A DNA stretch of 64,000 bases from Desulfobaculum bizertense DSM 18034 (GCF_900167065.1 NZ_FUYA01000008.1:81818-145817), one strand, 5' to 3'. Shown: positions 1-9,201, counted from the stretch's first letter. Program-made: numbers and translations. The notes: generated by a model from the letters alone, not told the origin.

Positions 1-439
1 CGCGGACTTCACGGAGCTTTTGCGCAAGCTCGGTGTCGTGCAGGGCGAGAATCTGGGCCGCCATCCATGCGGCGTTACGTGCGCCTGCGCGGTCCAGTGC
101 AACGGTACCGACTGGGAATCCCGGAGGCATCTGCACGGTTGCGAGCAGGGCGTCCATGCCGCCAAGGGCGGATGCAGTCACCGGAATGCCGATGACGGGG
201 CGAATGGTTTTTGCGGCAACAGCACCAGCAAGGTGTGCGGCCATGCCAGCAGCGCAGATAAAAACCTGGCAGCCGCTGTCTTCCATTTCCTGAATCAGAC
301 GGGCTGTGCGCTCTGGTGTACGGTGTGCACTGGTCACCGTAAAGGTGTAGTCAATGCCAAGGTCATCAAGCACATCCGCGCATGGGCGGACGGTTTCTTC
401 ATCGGACAGGCTGCCCATGAAAATTGCAACGGTACTCAT
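1..439 (-). CDS. purE: PurE, N5-carboxyaminoimidazole ribonucleotide mutase (partial)
   Basis: Class I PurE converts N5-CAIR to CAIR in cytoplasmic purine synthesis. The 146 codons present match the family from the first residue: the GSLSDEE loop near residues 9-15, the SAHRTPE segment at 37-43 and the glycine/alanine-rich [14 protein letters not shown] core all belong to the substrate site. The gene is read leftwards and the window edge removes only its last residues. Its ATG (437-439) directly abuts the TAG stop of purD with no spacer, so the two are one operon and PurE translation is probably coupled to PurD. Identification is firm; only the C-terminus is unseen. Confidence 0.96.
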   Translation of the reverse strand, partial: MSTVAIFMGSLSDEETVRPCADVLDDLGIDYTFTVTSAHRTPERTARLIQEMEDSGCQVFICAAGMAAHLAGAVAAKTIRPVIGIPVTASALGGMDALLATVQMPPGFPVGTVALDRAGARNAAWMAAQILALHDTELAQKLREVR

Positions 440-1717
440 CTAGTTCTGCCTCCTCAGGCCCTTGTCACCAATGTCGTGACGGAAGTAGGACTTGTCAAAG
501 TGGACTTTCTCCACTCCCTCATACGCACGTTTCCGGGCTTCGCCCAGGTCAGCACCGAGAGCAGTTACACCCAGAATACGGCCGCCAGAGCTGAGGATTT
601 TTCCGTCCTCGGCTTTGGTGCCTGCATGGAAAACGGTCACGGTGTCGAGTGCGTTTGCTTCTTCGAGTCCGGTGATTTCCATGCCTTTGGGGTAGGCTCC
701 GGGGTATCCTTCTGCTGCCATGACAACACAGCATGCAGTTTCTTCTTTCCAGCGAATGTCGAGTGCATCGAGTTTGCCATCAAGGCAGGCCTGCATAATT
801 TCTGCGAGGTCTGTATCCAGACGGGACAAAAGTGGCTGGCACTCTGGATCGCCAAAGCGGACATTGTACTCCAAAACCTTGGGGCCTTCATCCGTAAACA
901 TCAGGCCAGCGTAAAGGACGCCAACAAAGGGGCGGCCATTGGCTGCCATGTCTTCGATGATGGGACGGATAACCAGCTCTGTGGTTTTTTCGTAATCAGA
1001 TGGGGGGAGGATGGGTGCAGGTGAGTATGCGCCCATGCCGCCGGTGTTCGGGCCTGTGTCGCCTTCACCGATGGCTTTGTGGTCCTGGGAGGAGGGCATG
1101 CACACAATGTGTTCGCCATCGCTAAAGGCCAGGAAAGAGGCTTCTTCGCCAATAAGTGCGTCTTCGATGACGACGCGCTCGCCAGCAGCACCAAAGACCT
1201 GCTTGATCATCATTTGATCAATGGCTTCGAGGGCTTCTGCTGGTTCTTTTGCCACCACAACACCCTTGCCAGCAGCAAGGCCATCAGCCTTGACTACGCA
1301 GGGGTAATCGCGATGTTTCAGGTAAATTTTGGCAGCTTCGGGGTCATCAAAGACTTTGAAGTCTGCTGTGGGAACGCCTGCACGCTGCATGACTGTCTTT
1401 GCAAACGCCTTGGAGCCTTCAAGCTGGGCTGCATAGGCATTGGGTCCAAAACAGGGAATGTTTGCGGTGGCAAGGGCCTCGCTCAGGCCAAGCACCAGCG
1501 GGAGTTCTGGACCGATGACGACGAGGTCAATCTCGTTATCACGGGCAAAGGAGGTAAGGCGGGGAAGGTCGTCGTCTTTGATGTCGACGTTTTCGCCAAG
1601 AGATGCTGTTCCACCATTGCCAGGGGCAATAAACAGTTTTTCGACGAGTGGGCTATTGGAAAGTTTCCAGGCCAGCGCATGTTCGCGGCCGCCGGATCCA
1701 ACGATGAGTATCCGCAA
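440..1717 (-). CDS. purD: PurD, phosphoribosylamine-glycine ligase
   Basis: GAR synthetase joins glycine to phosphoribosylamine with ATP, the second step of purine synthesis. The 425 residues are the normal length. GSGGREHAL at 7-15 begins the N-terminal domain; an ATP-grasp domain follows with the GPNTGGMGAYSP loop and the RFGDPECQ metal-binding segment. The start is a TTG (1715-1717): it yields the canonical MRILIVGSGG amino terminus and is preceded at six bases by a strong AAGGAGG ribosome site, with no better ATG nearby. Upstream on the same strand lie two short hairpins. It forms an operon with purE. Confidence 0.97.
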   Translation of the reverse strand: MRILIVGSGGREHALAWKLSNSPLVEKLFIAPGNGGTASLGENVDIKDDDLPRLTSFARDNEIDLVVIGPELPLVLGLSEALATANIPCFGPNAYAAQLEGSKAFAKTVMQRAGVPTADFKVFDDPEAAKIYLKHRDYPCVVKADGLAAGKGVVVAKEPAEALEAIDQMMIKQVFGAAGERVVIEDALIGEEASFLAFSDGEHIVCMPSSQDHKAIGEGDTGPNTGGMGAYSPAPILPPSDYEKTTELVIRPIIEDMAANGRPFVGVLYAGLMFTDEGPKVLEYNVRFGDPECQPLLSRLDTDLAEIMQACLDGKLDALDIRWKEETACCVVMAAEGYPGAYPKGMEITGLEEANALDTVTVFHAGTKAEDGKILSSGGRILGVTALGADLGEARKRAYEGVEKVHFDKSYFRHDIGDKGLRRQN

Positions 1718-2019
1718 GGTGTCCTCCTTTTGGGCATTGGTAGTCGCTCTCTACCAAGAAGACGTACTTTGTCCCGAAACCGCGCTGCGAGGGAAACGGC
1801 CCGTCGCAACTGGATTCGGGCGTGAGATGGCTCCTCACTGCATAGCAGTGACGCGCGTTAAGTAGCCTACACCGACGCAGAAGGCAATCGCGGCAAGAGC
1901 TGAATCCGGGCCTGTGGTGCCTTTTTGATGTGCAAAAAAGAAGGGCGCAGGCCTCAAGATGCAAAGAAAAGAGCCTGTTTTGTGAACTCTGACATTTTTT
2001 TTTGAGGGGCAGTGTCTTT
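1718..2019 (-). other. purD upstream region with two hairpins, no gene
   Basis: About 300 bases without a convincing gene; frames open here lack ribosome sites and natural composition. Two short stem-loops are visible: five-base arms at 1739-1743 and 1751-1755, just upstream of the purD ribosome site, and perfect seven-base arms TCACTGC/GCAGTGA at 1835-1841 and 1845-1851 with a three-base loop. They could form in the purD leader transcript. I do not recognise a known purine-responsive riboswitch, so any regulatory role is only a possibility. Confidence 0.35.
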
Positions 2020-2247
2020 TTATAGTCTTTTTGAACCTGGGCCACGGCGTGGCGCAAGATAGTGTGCCAAAGCTGTAAAAAGAAGAATTGAACCGGAAAG
2101 GGCCGAGCACAGAAGCCAGAGTCGGCTTTCAAAGCTGGCGAGTACAAGGCCAATAACGATTCCAGAAACCAGAAGCGCCTGAAATCGTGTCCCAAGTGGG
2201 AAGGAACGGAAGTGAGGGACTCGAACAGGTGAAACGTGTTGCCTCAT
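2020..2247 (-). CDS. Small two-helix membrane protein
   Basis: A 75-residue protein of unknown function. It has a basic N-terminal stretch, then two hydrophobic segments (about 27-41 and 44-66) and a basic tail, so it is probably a small inner-membrane protein. The layout resembles DUF2892/YgaP-type transmembrane modules, but the match is by eye and weak. The ATG at 2245-2247 has a GGAGG ribosome site eight bases upstream. A second ATG four bases further upstream in another frame shares that site; its frame gives a composition unlike a real protein. It is preceded on the same strand by another membrane-protein gene about 200 bases away. Confidence 0.5.
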   Translation of the reverse strand: MRQHVSPVRVPHFRSFPLGTRFQALLVSGIVIGLVLASFESRLWLLCSALSGSILLFTALAHYLAPRRGPGSKRL

Positions 2248-2443
2248 TCATTTCCTCCGGGCTGAAATGTGTGATGTTCTGGGATTTCGTGGGGCTGGCT
2301 TTCTCTGTTTTTTGACTCATAGCGTAACATGTTGAAAGAACATGCCTTTTCATAGAGCAAAATTTGAGAGCAGCGCAGAACACCCACTTCGGCGACAACA
2401 ATACACCACGGGGAGCATGAGGAAAAGCCGGGAGAGCTTTTTT

Positions 2444-2971
2444 TTAGGCAGAACTTTTTTTTCGCACAGGAACACCAATAAACTGGGCAAGATCCTCGGC
2501 GATCGGTGGCGGCGGAAGCGTTATGCTGCAAAAGCTGGCTATGGGGCGCAATTCGCCTTTGATCTGCGCATAAAGTCCGTAATAGGGAGGGGAATACTCA
2601 TAGACAATGGCCTGAACATCGGTGAGCAGGCATTTGGCCTGCCGTCCACAGCAGCTTGGGACGATGCGCTGGGACAGGCAGAGGCTGTTACGGTTTTTGT
2701 CACAGCGGAGCACTGTAAGGGTGAGACCTCGGACAAGACAATAGAGAGAGGCGAGGAAAGGGAGAAGCAGGCTTGCTCGAAAAACAGGGTGCGTTTCAAC
2801 GTCGATCTGTGCTGGAGCAAAGAGCGTGACGACTCCCAAAATGGACGCAAAGAGCAGCATGCTTACCGGGCGCTCCATGAGCATAAACTCGTGCTCTGTC
2901 TGCTGATACGAAATCGGCGGAGAGGGCGGCATCGGAGGGGTAAACACGGTTTTCTCCTTTTTCTGGACCAT
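2444..2971 (-). CDS. Hypothetical membrane protein
   Basis: A 175-residue protein that I do not recognise. After a hydrophilic, proline-rich N-terminus of about 35 residues there are two membrane segments (around 39-54 and 66-84) followed by a soluble domain of some 90 residues with a pair of adjacent cysteines (CCGRQAKC) and a TLPPPP turn. The two-helix hairpin plus cytoplasmic domain resembles proteins that carry a PH-like domain after a membrane hairpin, but this is a guess. The start at 2969-2971 is preferred over an upstream in-frame TTG because GGAG lies seven bases before it. The next gene on the same strand encodes a small membrane protein. Confidence 0.6.
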   Translation of the reverse strand: MVQKKEKTVFTPPMPPSPPISYQQTEHEFMLMERPVSMLLFASILGVVTLFAPAQIDVETHPVFRASLLLPFLASLYCLVRGLTLTVLRCDKNRNSLCLSQRIVPSCCGRQAKCLLTDVQAIVYEYSPPYYGLYAQIKGELRPIASFCSITLPPPPIAEDLAQFIGVPVRKKSSA

Positions 2972-3086
2972 AGGTCTCTCCAAAGGTGGAAAAGGTGAAT
3001 CTATAATTTATCTGAGGCGACCTCTCTTGTGTATACTCTGTGTTTGGCGTGTGTGCAAACATGGAATTGTTTGTTTTGCAAAGGAG

Positions 3087-3926
3087 TTATTGCCTGAGGC
3101 GAGGGTCGAGCAAGTCTCGCAGGGCTTCCCCGGCCAGATTGTAACCAAGAACTGTGAGCAGAATGGCGAATCCGGGATAAAAAGAAATCCACGGTGCAAA
3201 GCGCAACACGTCCTTGCCTTCCATGAGGATATTTCCCCAGCTTGGCATGGGCGGCTGAACGCCAAGACCAAGAAAAGACAGAGAGGATTCTGTGAGGATG
3301 GCTCCGGCGACGCCAAGGGTAGCCGAGACCAGAACAGGGGCAAGAGTGTTGGGCAGGATATGCGTAAAGATGATGCGCACCGGGCCTGCTCCTGCGGCGC
3401 GTGCTGCCAGCACATAGTCGCGCTTTCGCAGGGCGAGAGCCTCAGCCCGGACCAGTCGGGCGACGCCCATCCATGAGGTCAGGCCGATAACGATCATGAT
3501 ATTGACGAGGCTCGGTTCCAGAAAGGCGATAACCGCAAGGATCAGAAAGAAGGACGGGAAGCAGAGCATGACGTCCACGCCGCGCATGATGACTTCGTCT
3601 GTGAGTCCGCCAAAGTAGCCAGCAACGAGGCCAAGGACAAGGCCGATGCTTACGGAGAGGCCGACAGCAACAAATCCGACCCAGAGTGAGACTCTGCCAC
3701 CATAGAGCATGCGGGACAGGATGTCGCGGCCAAGGGCGTCTGTCCCAAGGAGATGGACCGTAGAGGGGGGCTGGAGGATGTTGTTGACGTCAATAGCTGT
3801 GGGGTCAAAAGGCGCGATGAGCGGGGCAAGGATTGCCCCCAGTGACATGACAAGAACAATGCTCAGTCCGATGCTGAGCATGCCGTAGCGGTTCCAGAAG
3901 TGGGAAAAAGAGCGTGCGTTTGTCAT
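3087..3926 (-). CDS. Peptide/nickel-type ABC transporter permease, DppC/OppC family
   Basis: Inner-membrane permease of a type 5-substrate-class ABC importer (di/oligopeptide or nickel). The 279 residues show an N-terminal OppC_N segment, then six membrane helices. The EAA loop that docks with the ATPase is visible as RAAGAGPVRIIFTHILPNTL near residue 180, with the usual GAILTESSLSFLGLG segment after it. Its ATG overlaps the TAA stop of the upstream DppB-like gene by one base, so the two subunits are translationally coupled. The binding protein and ATPases are not in the window and must lie elsewhere, so the substrate cannot be named. Confidence 0.92.
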   Translation of the reverse strand: MTNARSFSHFWNRYGMLSIGLSIVLVMSLGAILAPLIAPFDPTAIDVNNILQPPSTVHLLGTDALGRDILSRMLYGGRVSLWVGFVAVGLSVSIGLVLGLVAGYFGGLTDEVIMRGVDVMLCFPSFFLILAVIAFLEPSLVNIMIVIGLTSWMGVARLVRAEALALRKRDYVLAARAAGAGPVRIIFTHILPNTLAPVLVSATLGVAGAILTESSLSFLGLGVQPPMPSWGNILMEGKDVLRFAPWISFYPGFAILLTVLGYNLAGEALRDLLDPRLRQ

Positions 3927-4921
3927 TATCGGGAGTTCCTTGTTGCGCGGATTCTGGGGTCAGCAAGGCCATAGGCTATGTCGGCAAGCAGATTGCCTGC
4001 GAGTGTGAGCAGGGCACCAAGTACGAGGTTGCCCATGATGAGCGGGTAGTCTCGGGCCATGACGCCTTGGTAAAAAAGCTGTCCGAGTCCGGGCAGGGCA
4101 AAGATGGATTCGATGATAACGCTTCCGCCAATGAGACCGGGTACGGAAAGTCCCAGAATGGTGATGACCGGGAGCAGGGCGTTTCTGAGGGCGTGCTTGA
4201 ACACGACGGTGTGCAGGGGGAGACCCTTTGCCCGTGCTGTCAGAATGTAGTCCTGACGAAGGACTTCGAGCATGCTTGAGCGCATAAAGCGGGACATGCC
4301 AGCAAGGCTGCCAAAGGTATAGATAAAGATGGGCAGCGCAAGGTGCTCGACAACATCCATGAATTTTCCCAAAGGCGTGAGTGAGACAAAGTTCATGGAG
4401 GTGACACCGGAAATAGGCAGGATGGGCCAGTAGATGCCCAGGGCATACATGAGGAGCAGTGCCAGCCAGAAGCCCGGCATGGCAAAGCCAATAAAGACAA
4501 GGACTGTGCTGGCTCGGTCAAACCATCGTCCTTGCCACCATGCCGAGGCAACGCCAATGGGAATGGCAATGCACAGGGTCAGAATGATGGAAATAAGGTT
4601 CATCCCAACGGTGAGGGGGAGTCGTTCCCGGATTTTGTCCCAGACGGGGCGATGGTCGCCACTCATGGAATTTCCGAAGTCGAACTGCACCAGCCGGGAG
4701 AGCCAGGTGAAATACTGTTCGTGCAAAGGCTTGTCGAGTCCATACAGGGCTTCGAGCTGTTGCCTGGCCTGAGCAGAGACTTCTGGGTTGAGCGTGGTTT
4801 GCAGGTCCGTTGGAGAGCCGGGAGCAAGATGGATAACTGTGAAACTGATGACAGTTATTCCAAGGAAAATGACGATGACCCAAAGGGTTTTTGTGAGCAG
4901 TCGCTTTAAGAGTGCTGGCAT
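3926..4921 (-). CDS. Peptide/nickel-type ABC transporter permease, DppB/OppB family
   Basis: Partner permease of the DppC-like subunit. About 331 residues: a first membrane helix directly after the N-terminus, a periplasmic region with the APGSPTD motif typical of DppB, and five further helices containing the EAA loop RAKGLPLHTVVFKHALRNAL. The start is uncertain. The frame is open to 5032, but the extra residues look non-native; candidates are the ATGs at 4921 and 4939, neither with a clear ribosome site, and 4921 places the first helix at the usual distance. The operon runs dppB-dppC; no binding protein or ATPase follows. Confidence 0.9.
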   Translation of the reverse strand: MPALLKRLLTKTLWVIVIFLGITVISFTVIHLAPGSPTDLQTTLNPEVSAQARQQLEALYGLDKPLHEQYFTWLSRLVQFDFGNSMSGDHRPVWDKIRERLPLTVGMNLISIILTLCIAIPIGVASAWWQGRWFDRASTVLVFIGFAMPGFWLALLLMYALGIYWPILPISGVTSMNFVSLTPLGKFMDVVEHLALPIFIYTFGSLAGMSRFMRSSMLEVLRQDYILTARAKGLPLHTVVFKHALRNALLPVITILGLSVPGLIGGSVIIESIFALPGLGQLFYQGVMARDYPLIMGNLVLGALLTLAGNLLADIAYGLADPRIRATRNSR

Positions 4922-5042
4922 GTGTTTTTTGTATGGCATGTTGCGCGTTGAATCAATGCAGGAGTGATGCAGACCAGAAGAGACACATGCCTCGGGACGC
5001 GCCCGACTGTTTGGAAAAAATGAAAAACTCATGAATTTTTCT

Positions 5043-5071
5043 TTGACAATGGTTTAGATTTGTTGCAATTA
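5043..5071 (+). promoter_or_regulatory. Putative promoter of tRNA-Ala
   Basis: A perfect TTGACA (-35) lies at 5043-5048. At the normal 17-base spacing the -10 would be CAATTA (5066-5071), a poor match to consensus, giving a start about seven bases before the mature tRNA. The -35 is convincing; the -10 is not. Confidence 0.4.
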
Positions 5072-5084
5072 AGAACCCGCATCT

Positions 5085-5160
<76 letters not shown>

Positions 5161-5170
5161 GAGAAATCAC

Positions 5171-5203
5171 AGGGTTTAGACTTTTTGGTCTAAACCCTTT
5201 TTT
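5171..5203 (+). terminator. Intrinsic terminator of tRNA-Ala
   Basis: Perfect 11-bp stem AGGGTTTAGAC (5171-5181) with GTCTAAACCCT (5188-5198), six-base loop, then a run of T. Confidence 0.93.
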
Positions 5204-5454
5204 GTGGGCTTTAGCCTGTTGAAGGCGCGAAGCTCACCAATAGGGAACCATCTGCTGTGTGGGTGGTTCTTTTTTTATGTCCTGATTTTGTGCAAAGAAT
5301 CTGCATCCTTTCCGTATCTTTCCTCCTTGTTGAAAGTCTTGCCTCTCTCTTTTCTGTACCTCTTTTTAAAAAAAGACCGAGAGAATCCTATTGAGCGTAT
5401 TGTTCGAGTGATAATGCTATGTTACTTTGTGCGCAATTTATGGAGGTCTTGTCT

Positions 5455-6816
5455 ATGAGGTCATTTGCTGCATTGGGATTTGCTGTTGCTGCGTTTTTTT
5501 GCGCGGCGCTTGTGGGGACTGGAGAGTGCTTTTCTCAGGAAACAGCAGAGGAACAGTCTATGATTCTTCTTCAGAATGTACGAGTTTTTGATGGCAAGAG
5601 TGATGCGTTGCGTCCTGATCTGGATGTACTCGTAAAGGGAAATCACATTGAAAAGATTGGGAAAAAGCTTTCGGCACCAGACGGCGCGCGCGTGCTTGAT
5701 GGTGGGGGACGGACTCTGACTCCGGGGTTCATTGATGCGCATACGCATTTGCAGTGGAATCTTGGAGTGTTTGAGCAGTTTGCTGCGCCGATTGATTATC
5801 AGGCTGCGCTGTCTTTGCTGGAGGCAAAAAATACGCTGATGCGTGGCTTTACCACTATTCGTGATGTTGCTGGTTCTGTTTTTGGCGTGAAGCGGTCTAT
5901 TGATGAGGGCATATTCCCTGGACCTCGCATTTATTCTGGTGGTGCCGCGCTGACAATGACCGCGGGGCATGGTGATATGCGAACAGTGAATTCTTTGCCC
6001 CGACTTTTTGGTGGTGTCGAGTCTGAGGTGGAACGCATCGGGATGTGCATTTTTGCAGATGGCGTTCCTGAGGTTCTGACAGCCTGTCGAGTGCAGTTCC
6101 GAAATGGTGCTGATTTTATCAAGGTTTTTGCTGGTGGTGCGGTGTCTGGCATGTATGACCCCGTGGACATCGGGGAATATTCCAAGGAGGAACTTGAGGC
6201 CGCGGTTGGCGAGGCAAAACGCTGGAACACGTATGTTGCTGTGCATGCGTATACCGACAAGTCTGTTCGGGACGCGCTTGAAGCTGGAGCCATGACCATT
6301 GAGCACGCGAATTTGGTCAGTGAGGACACGATAAAACTCGCCGTGAAAAAAGGTGCGTACATAAGCGCGCAGACAGGTGTGTTTTTAAGCCCGCCGCCCG
6401 AAAGCTTCACTCCTGCCCAGAAGGCACGGCAAAAGCTGGTGGCAGACGGTTTGGATCATATGATGAAGATGGCGAAAAAGCATAAGGCCAAGATTGGTTT
6501 CGGTTCAGATATGATTGGCTCTATTGAACTGAAAAAGATGCAGAGCACGGAGTTCACGAATCGAACAAAGTGGTTCTCAAATGCGGAGATTTTGCGCCAG
6601 GCTACTTCTGTGAATGGTGAAATTCTTGCTCTGAGTGGCCCTCGTAACCCGTATCCGGGAAAGCTCGGAGTCATTGAAGAGGGAGCACTTGCTGATCTCC
6701 TGCTCATTCAGGGGAATCCTCTTGAAGACATCAAACTTCTTCTCAATCCAGAAGAAAATATTGATCTCATCATGAAGGATGGAACGATTTACAAGAATAC
6801 CCTGAGCGAGAACTAG
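5455..6816 (+). CDS. Exported metal-dependent amidohydrolase
   Basis: A 453-residue member of the amidohydrolase superfamily, imidazolonepropionase/Xaa-Pro-dipeptidase-like branch; the actual substrate is not evident. A Sec-type signal peptide occupies residues 1-28. The N-terminal beta-sandwich strand (ILLQNVRVFDGKSD) is followed by PGFIDAHTH, whose HxH at 96-98 would bind the first metal; later HAYTD, EHAN and the GFGSDMIGS segment supply further metal ligands and the catalytic aspartate. The C-terminus ends in the usual GVIEEGALADLLLIQGNPL strand. The ATG at 5455 is chosen over an upstream in-frame ATG because GGAGG precedes it and the signal peptide begins there. Single-gene unit closed by a terminator. 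Confidence 0.9.
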   Translation: MRSFAALGFAVAAFFCAALVGTGECFSQETAEEQSMILLQNVRVFDGKSDALRPDLDVLVKGNHIEKIGKKLSAPDGARVLDGGGRTLTPGFIDAHTHLQWNLGVFEQFAAPIDYQAALSLLEAKNTLMRGFTTIRDVAGSVFGVKRSIDEGIFPGPRIYSGGAALTMTAGHGDMRTVNSLPRLFGGVESEVERIGMCIFADGVPEVLTACRVQFRNGADFIKVFAGGAVSGMYDPVDIGEYSKEELEAAVGEAKRWNTYVAVHAYTDKSVRDALEAGAMTIEHANLVSEDTIKLAVKKGAYISAQTGVFLSPPPESFTPAQKARQKLVADGLDHMMKMAKKHKAKIGFGSDMIGSIELKKMQSTEFTNRTKWFSNAEILRQATSVNGEILALSGPRNPYPGKLGVIEEGALADLLLIQGNPLEDIKLLLNPEENIDLIMKDGTIYKNTLSEN

Positions 6817-6850
6817 AGCACACTCTCGCGCTGTATTCCAAACAAAAAAG

Positions 6851-6884
6851 AAGGGCGTGGAGGCATAAGTCTCCACGCCCTTTT
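6851..6884 (+). terminator. Intrinsic terminator after the amidohydrolase gene
   Basis: Twelve-base arms AAGGGCGTGGAG (6851-6862) and CTCCACGCCCTT (6871-6882) with an eight-base loop and a short T run. Confidence 0.9.
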
Positions 6885-7148
6885 GTGTCGGATCTGAGGA
6901 AAGAGGGGCGAGATTGGTTGATGTGTTAAATACAACAAATGAAGCATTATATTAAACAGCACGCTTCGTTTTATTTAACAGAATGAGACTGCCGTCATCG
7001 AAATAAATTTTTAACTTATCGATTTTAATGAATATTTTATCTGGCACGCATTTTGGAATAGTGGGAGCAAAGAATGAGCGCCATTGTGGTGCGTTTGACC
7101 ACGCGTTGAGTGAGTTGTCCTCTCGCGCAACAGAGGAAAGGTGAAATT

Positions 7149-7439
7149 ATGAAGCATACATATCGTGTCGCCTTGAAGGAGCTGGCTTTGTCCCAGAAAG
7201 GAGCTGGCAGGTCTCTTCAGTTCGAGTTCGGAAGCCATGACGATGTCTTTGCGATTCTGGAACGTCTGAGTGGAAATGACGCCCTTGACGAGGACACCCG
7301 CGCCGCCCTGATTGTGGGTGTGAAGACCCTTGGCAGCGCTCTTCTTTCCAACCCAAAGTCCCCGGAAATGTCTCAACTCCTGCCGCATTTCAAGGGACTC
7401 ATGATGGAGCTTAAAGCCGTTTTCACAGAGAATCCATAG
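7149..7439 (+). CDS. DUF3861 family protein
   Basis: A 96-residue cytoplasmic protein. The sequence follows the DUF3861 pattern: MKHTYRVALKELAL at the start, a central LQFEFGSHDDVFAILERL segment with the conserved His-Asp-Asp, then the VGVKTLGSALL helix and an LMMELKAVF tail. Members are small single-domain proteins of unknown function, often annotated near redox or stress genes in other bacteria. The ATG at 7149 is preceded by AAAGGTG; an upstream in-frame ATG at 7110 would add 13 atypical residues. It is a stand-alone gene followed by a strong terminator. Confidence 0.8.
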   Translation: MKHTYRVALKELALSQKGAGRSLQFEFGSHDDVFAILERLSGNDALDEDTRAALIVGVKTLGSALLSNPKSPEMSQLLPHFKGLMMELKAVFTENP

Positions 7440-7470
7440 CCATTCTTACTTGAGCTTTTCATCGTATAAG

Positions 7471-7512
7471 GACGGGCCTGGGGCACAGTGTGCTCTGGGC
7501 CTGTCTTGTTTT
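7471..7512 (+). terminator. Intrinsic terminator after the DUF3861 gene
   Basis: Sixteen-base arms (7471-7486 and 7490-7505), fully paired if G-U pairs are allowed, with a three-base loop and TTGTTTT downstream. Confidence 0.88.
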
Positions 7513-7656
7513 GGTCGCATCTGCCCTCCGCCCATATTTTCACTCTCTTCTGAAATGTGTATTCTTTGAGATGATCGTGTCTCATTGAGCAATTTTGTCC
7601 AAGTTTTTGCTTTGGCGTTATGCGATACAAAGAAAAAGGAGAAGTGAGGTCACGGT

Positions 7657-8490
7657 ATGGCAGCAGCACAGTCTAATTCATTTCGCTTTATGCAAAGCAC
7701 AAGTGATGTCCACATGACTGTCTTGCGCGCTGTTATGTCTGACTTCTCCTACGTCAAACATGCGCACGATGAGCTGGCTCTTGGCGTCACCCTTCATGGT
7801 ATTCAGGAATTTTCCTGCAATGGTCAGCTGTTTCGTAGTGCTTCTGGTGACATTATTTGCTTCAATCCCGGTGAGGTTCATAACGGCAACCCCGGGGATT
7901 GTGACCCTTTGAAATACGTGATGCTCTATCTTGAGCCTGAGGACATTCGGAATTTTATGGGAAGCGTTGCAACTCATCATGTTTCGGATGTCTGGGTCCC
8001 TGAGACACATTTTCATGACGCGTTTTTACGCTTCCTTATTCTGGAGGCATCGCAGCTTGCTCCCAATGCTGAGCGCTTTCCCCTAGAATATGAACACGCT
8101 GTGTTCAAAATTGCAGAGCGTTTGGCGTGGCGGCAGGGGCTGGTCCGCCCGGAACTCTGGCTGCGACGAAAGGATTCGCTTTTCGTCAAAGTGATGGACT
8201 ATGTGCACGAGATGCTTGGCGAGGATATCTCTGTTGAAGAGTTGAGCTCCCTTGTGCACATGTCGAAGTTTCATTTCATTCGCCTCTTCCGAACGCAGTT
8301 TGGTCTGACTCCTCATCAGTTTATTCTGAACCAGCGGGTGAACAGGGCGAGGGAAGCGTTGACCAAAGGCGGACGTCCGTCAGATGTCGCTCAGGATTTT
8401 GGTTTTTTTGACGGAAGCCATTTGAACAGGCATTTCAAGCGTATTTATGGGATCACACCGAAGCAGTATCAAATTCAGCTGTTAAAGTGA
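7657..8490 (+). CDS. AraC family transcriptional regulator
   Basis: A 277-residue regulator with an N-terminal AraC-type cupin (residues about 15-120, including HAHDELALGVTLHG and FNPGEVHNG) and a C-terminal double helix-turn-helix (about 175-277) ending in the family signature FFDGSHLNRHFKRIYGITP. This cupin class is usually encoded beside LysE-type exporters, and here a LysE gene begins ten bases downstream, so it most likely senses an amino acid or related metabolite and controls that exporter. GAGG lies eight bases before the ATG. Family is certain, ligand unknown. Confidence 0.93.
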   Translation: MAAAQSNSFRFMQSTSDVHMTVLRAVMSDFSYVKHAHDELALGVTLHGIQEFSCNGQLFRSASGDIICFNPGEVHNGNPGDCDPLKYVMLYLEPEDIRNFMGSVATHHVSDVWVPETHFHDAFLRFLILEASQLAPNAERFPLEYEHAVFKIAERLAWRQGLVRPELWLRRKDSLFVKVMDYVHEMLGEDISVEELSSLVHMSKFHFIRLFRTQFGLTPHQFILNQRVNRAREALTKGGRPSDVAQDFGFFDGSHLNRHFKRIYGITPKQYQIQLLK

Positions 8491-8500
8491 GGTCAGGAAG

Positions 8501-9130
8501 ATGCTTGGAATTTTGCTCTACAGTCTTGGCATTATGTACACCCCCGGCCCCGTGAATATCCTGAGCCTGAACCGTGGTGTGCAGGCCCGGTACACTCTGC
8601 ATATACCCTTTTGCTGTGGTGTGGGCGTTGCCCTGTTTTTTTGGTTTCTTTTGATTGGCTATGCGGGCAGTGCCCTTTTGGGCAGGACTGCAATGCCTGT
8701 GATCTCTGCCTTTGGTGCTGGCTTTATTGTATATCTGGCCTGTAAGGTCTTGGCTTCCGCACAGCTGGAGTTCAAGGGCGAGGGCAAGGCCTATGTCTTG
8801 AGCTTTCGAGATGGGCTTGTGATGCAGCTTCTGAACCCTAAATCGTTTCTTGCGGTTCTCCCGGTGACGGCTGTCCAGTTCCCTGCTGCGGGCATAGATG
8901 GAACAGGAATAGCCCTGTGGTCTTTGGGCCTCGCCTGTCTTGGCTTTGGTGCTCCACTTCTTTACGCCTACCTTGGTTCAAATCTCTCCCAGTTTGTTGA
9001 GAAACCAGTCTATTTTTTATGGTTCAACAGGGCTATGGGGATTGCCCTTGTTTGGGTCGCAGTCGACATGGTCTATACGCATATTTTTCAGGTTCTCTGG
9101 TCACACCAGCTTTCGGCAGCTTTCCCCTAA
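8501..9130 (+). CDS. LysE/RhtB family amino-acid exporter
   Basis: A 209-residue inner-membrane protein with six hydrophobic helices. The family signature near the N-terminus is YTPGPVNILSLNRGVQ, and the internal DGLVMQLLNPKSFLAVLP segment is the second conserved LysE element. Members export basic amino acids, threonine/homoserine or related compounds by proton exchange; nothing here tells which. AGGAAG precedes the ATG, and the gene starts ten bases after the AraC-type regulator in the same direction, an arrangement common for this pair. Ends at a shared bidirectional terminator. Confidence 0.93.
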   Translation: MLGILLYSLGIMYTPGPVNILSLNRGVQARYTLHIPFCCGVGVALFFWFLLIGYAGSALLGRTAMPVISAFGAGFIVYLACKVLASAQLEFKGEGKAYVLSFRDGLVMQLLNPKSFLAVLPVTAVQFPAAGIDGTGIALWSLGLACLGFGAPLLYAYLGSNLSQFVEKPVYFLWFNRAMGIALVWVAVDMVYTHIFQVLWSHQLSAAFP

Positions 9131-9161
9131 GCTTTGCGACAGCGTAAAAAAAGAGAACAAA

Positions 9162-9201
9162 AAAAGGCCCCGGCAGAGTTTGTCCTCTGTCTGGGCCTTT
9201 T
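9162..9201. terminator. Bidirectional terminator between lysE-like gene and rsgA
   Basis: A-rich tract, then arms AAAAGGCCC (9162-9170) and GGGCCTTTT (9193-9201) enclosing an inner CAGAG/CTCTG stem. Lies between two convergent genes and can serve both. Confidence 0.85.

Noticed and set aside
20-1024. 334-codon frame on the plus strand over purE and purD
   Set aside because: Cysteine/histidine-rich nonsense translation of the opposite strand of recognised genes.
2129-2320. Alternative frame MSQKTEKASP upstream of the two-helix protein
   Set aside because: No ribosome site, and its continuation lacks natural composition; the overlapping frame with GGAGG and two membrane helices is better.
5204-5458. 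84-codon hydrophobic frame after tRNA-Ala
   Set aside because: Starts within sequence directly behind the tRNA terminator, no ribosome site, low-complexity F/L/S composition; treated as leader region of the amidohydrolase gene.
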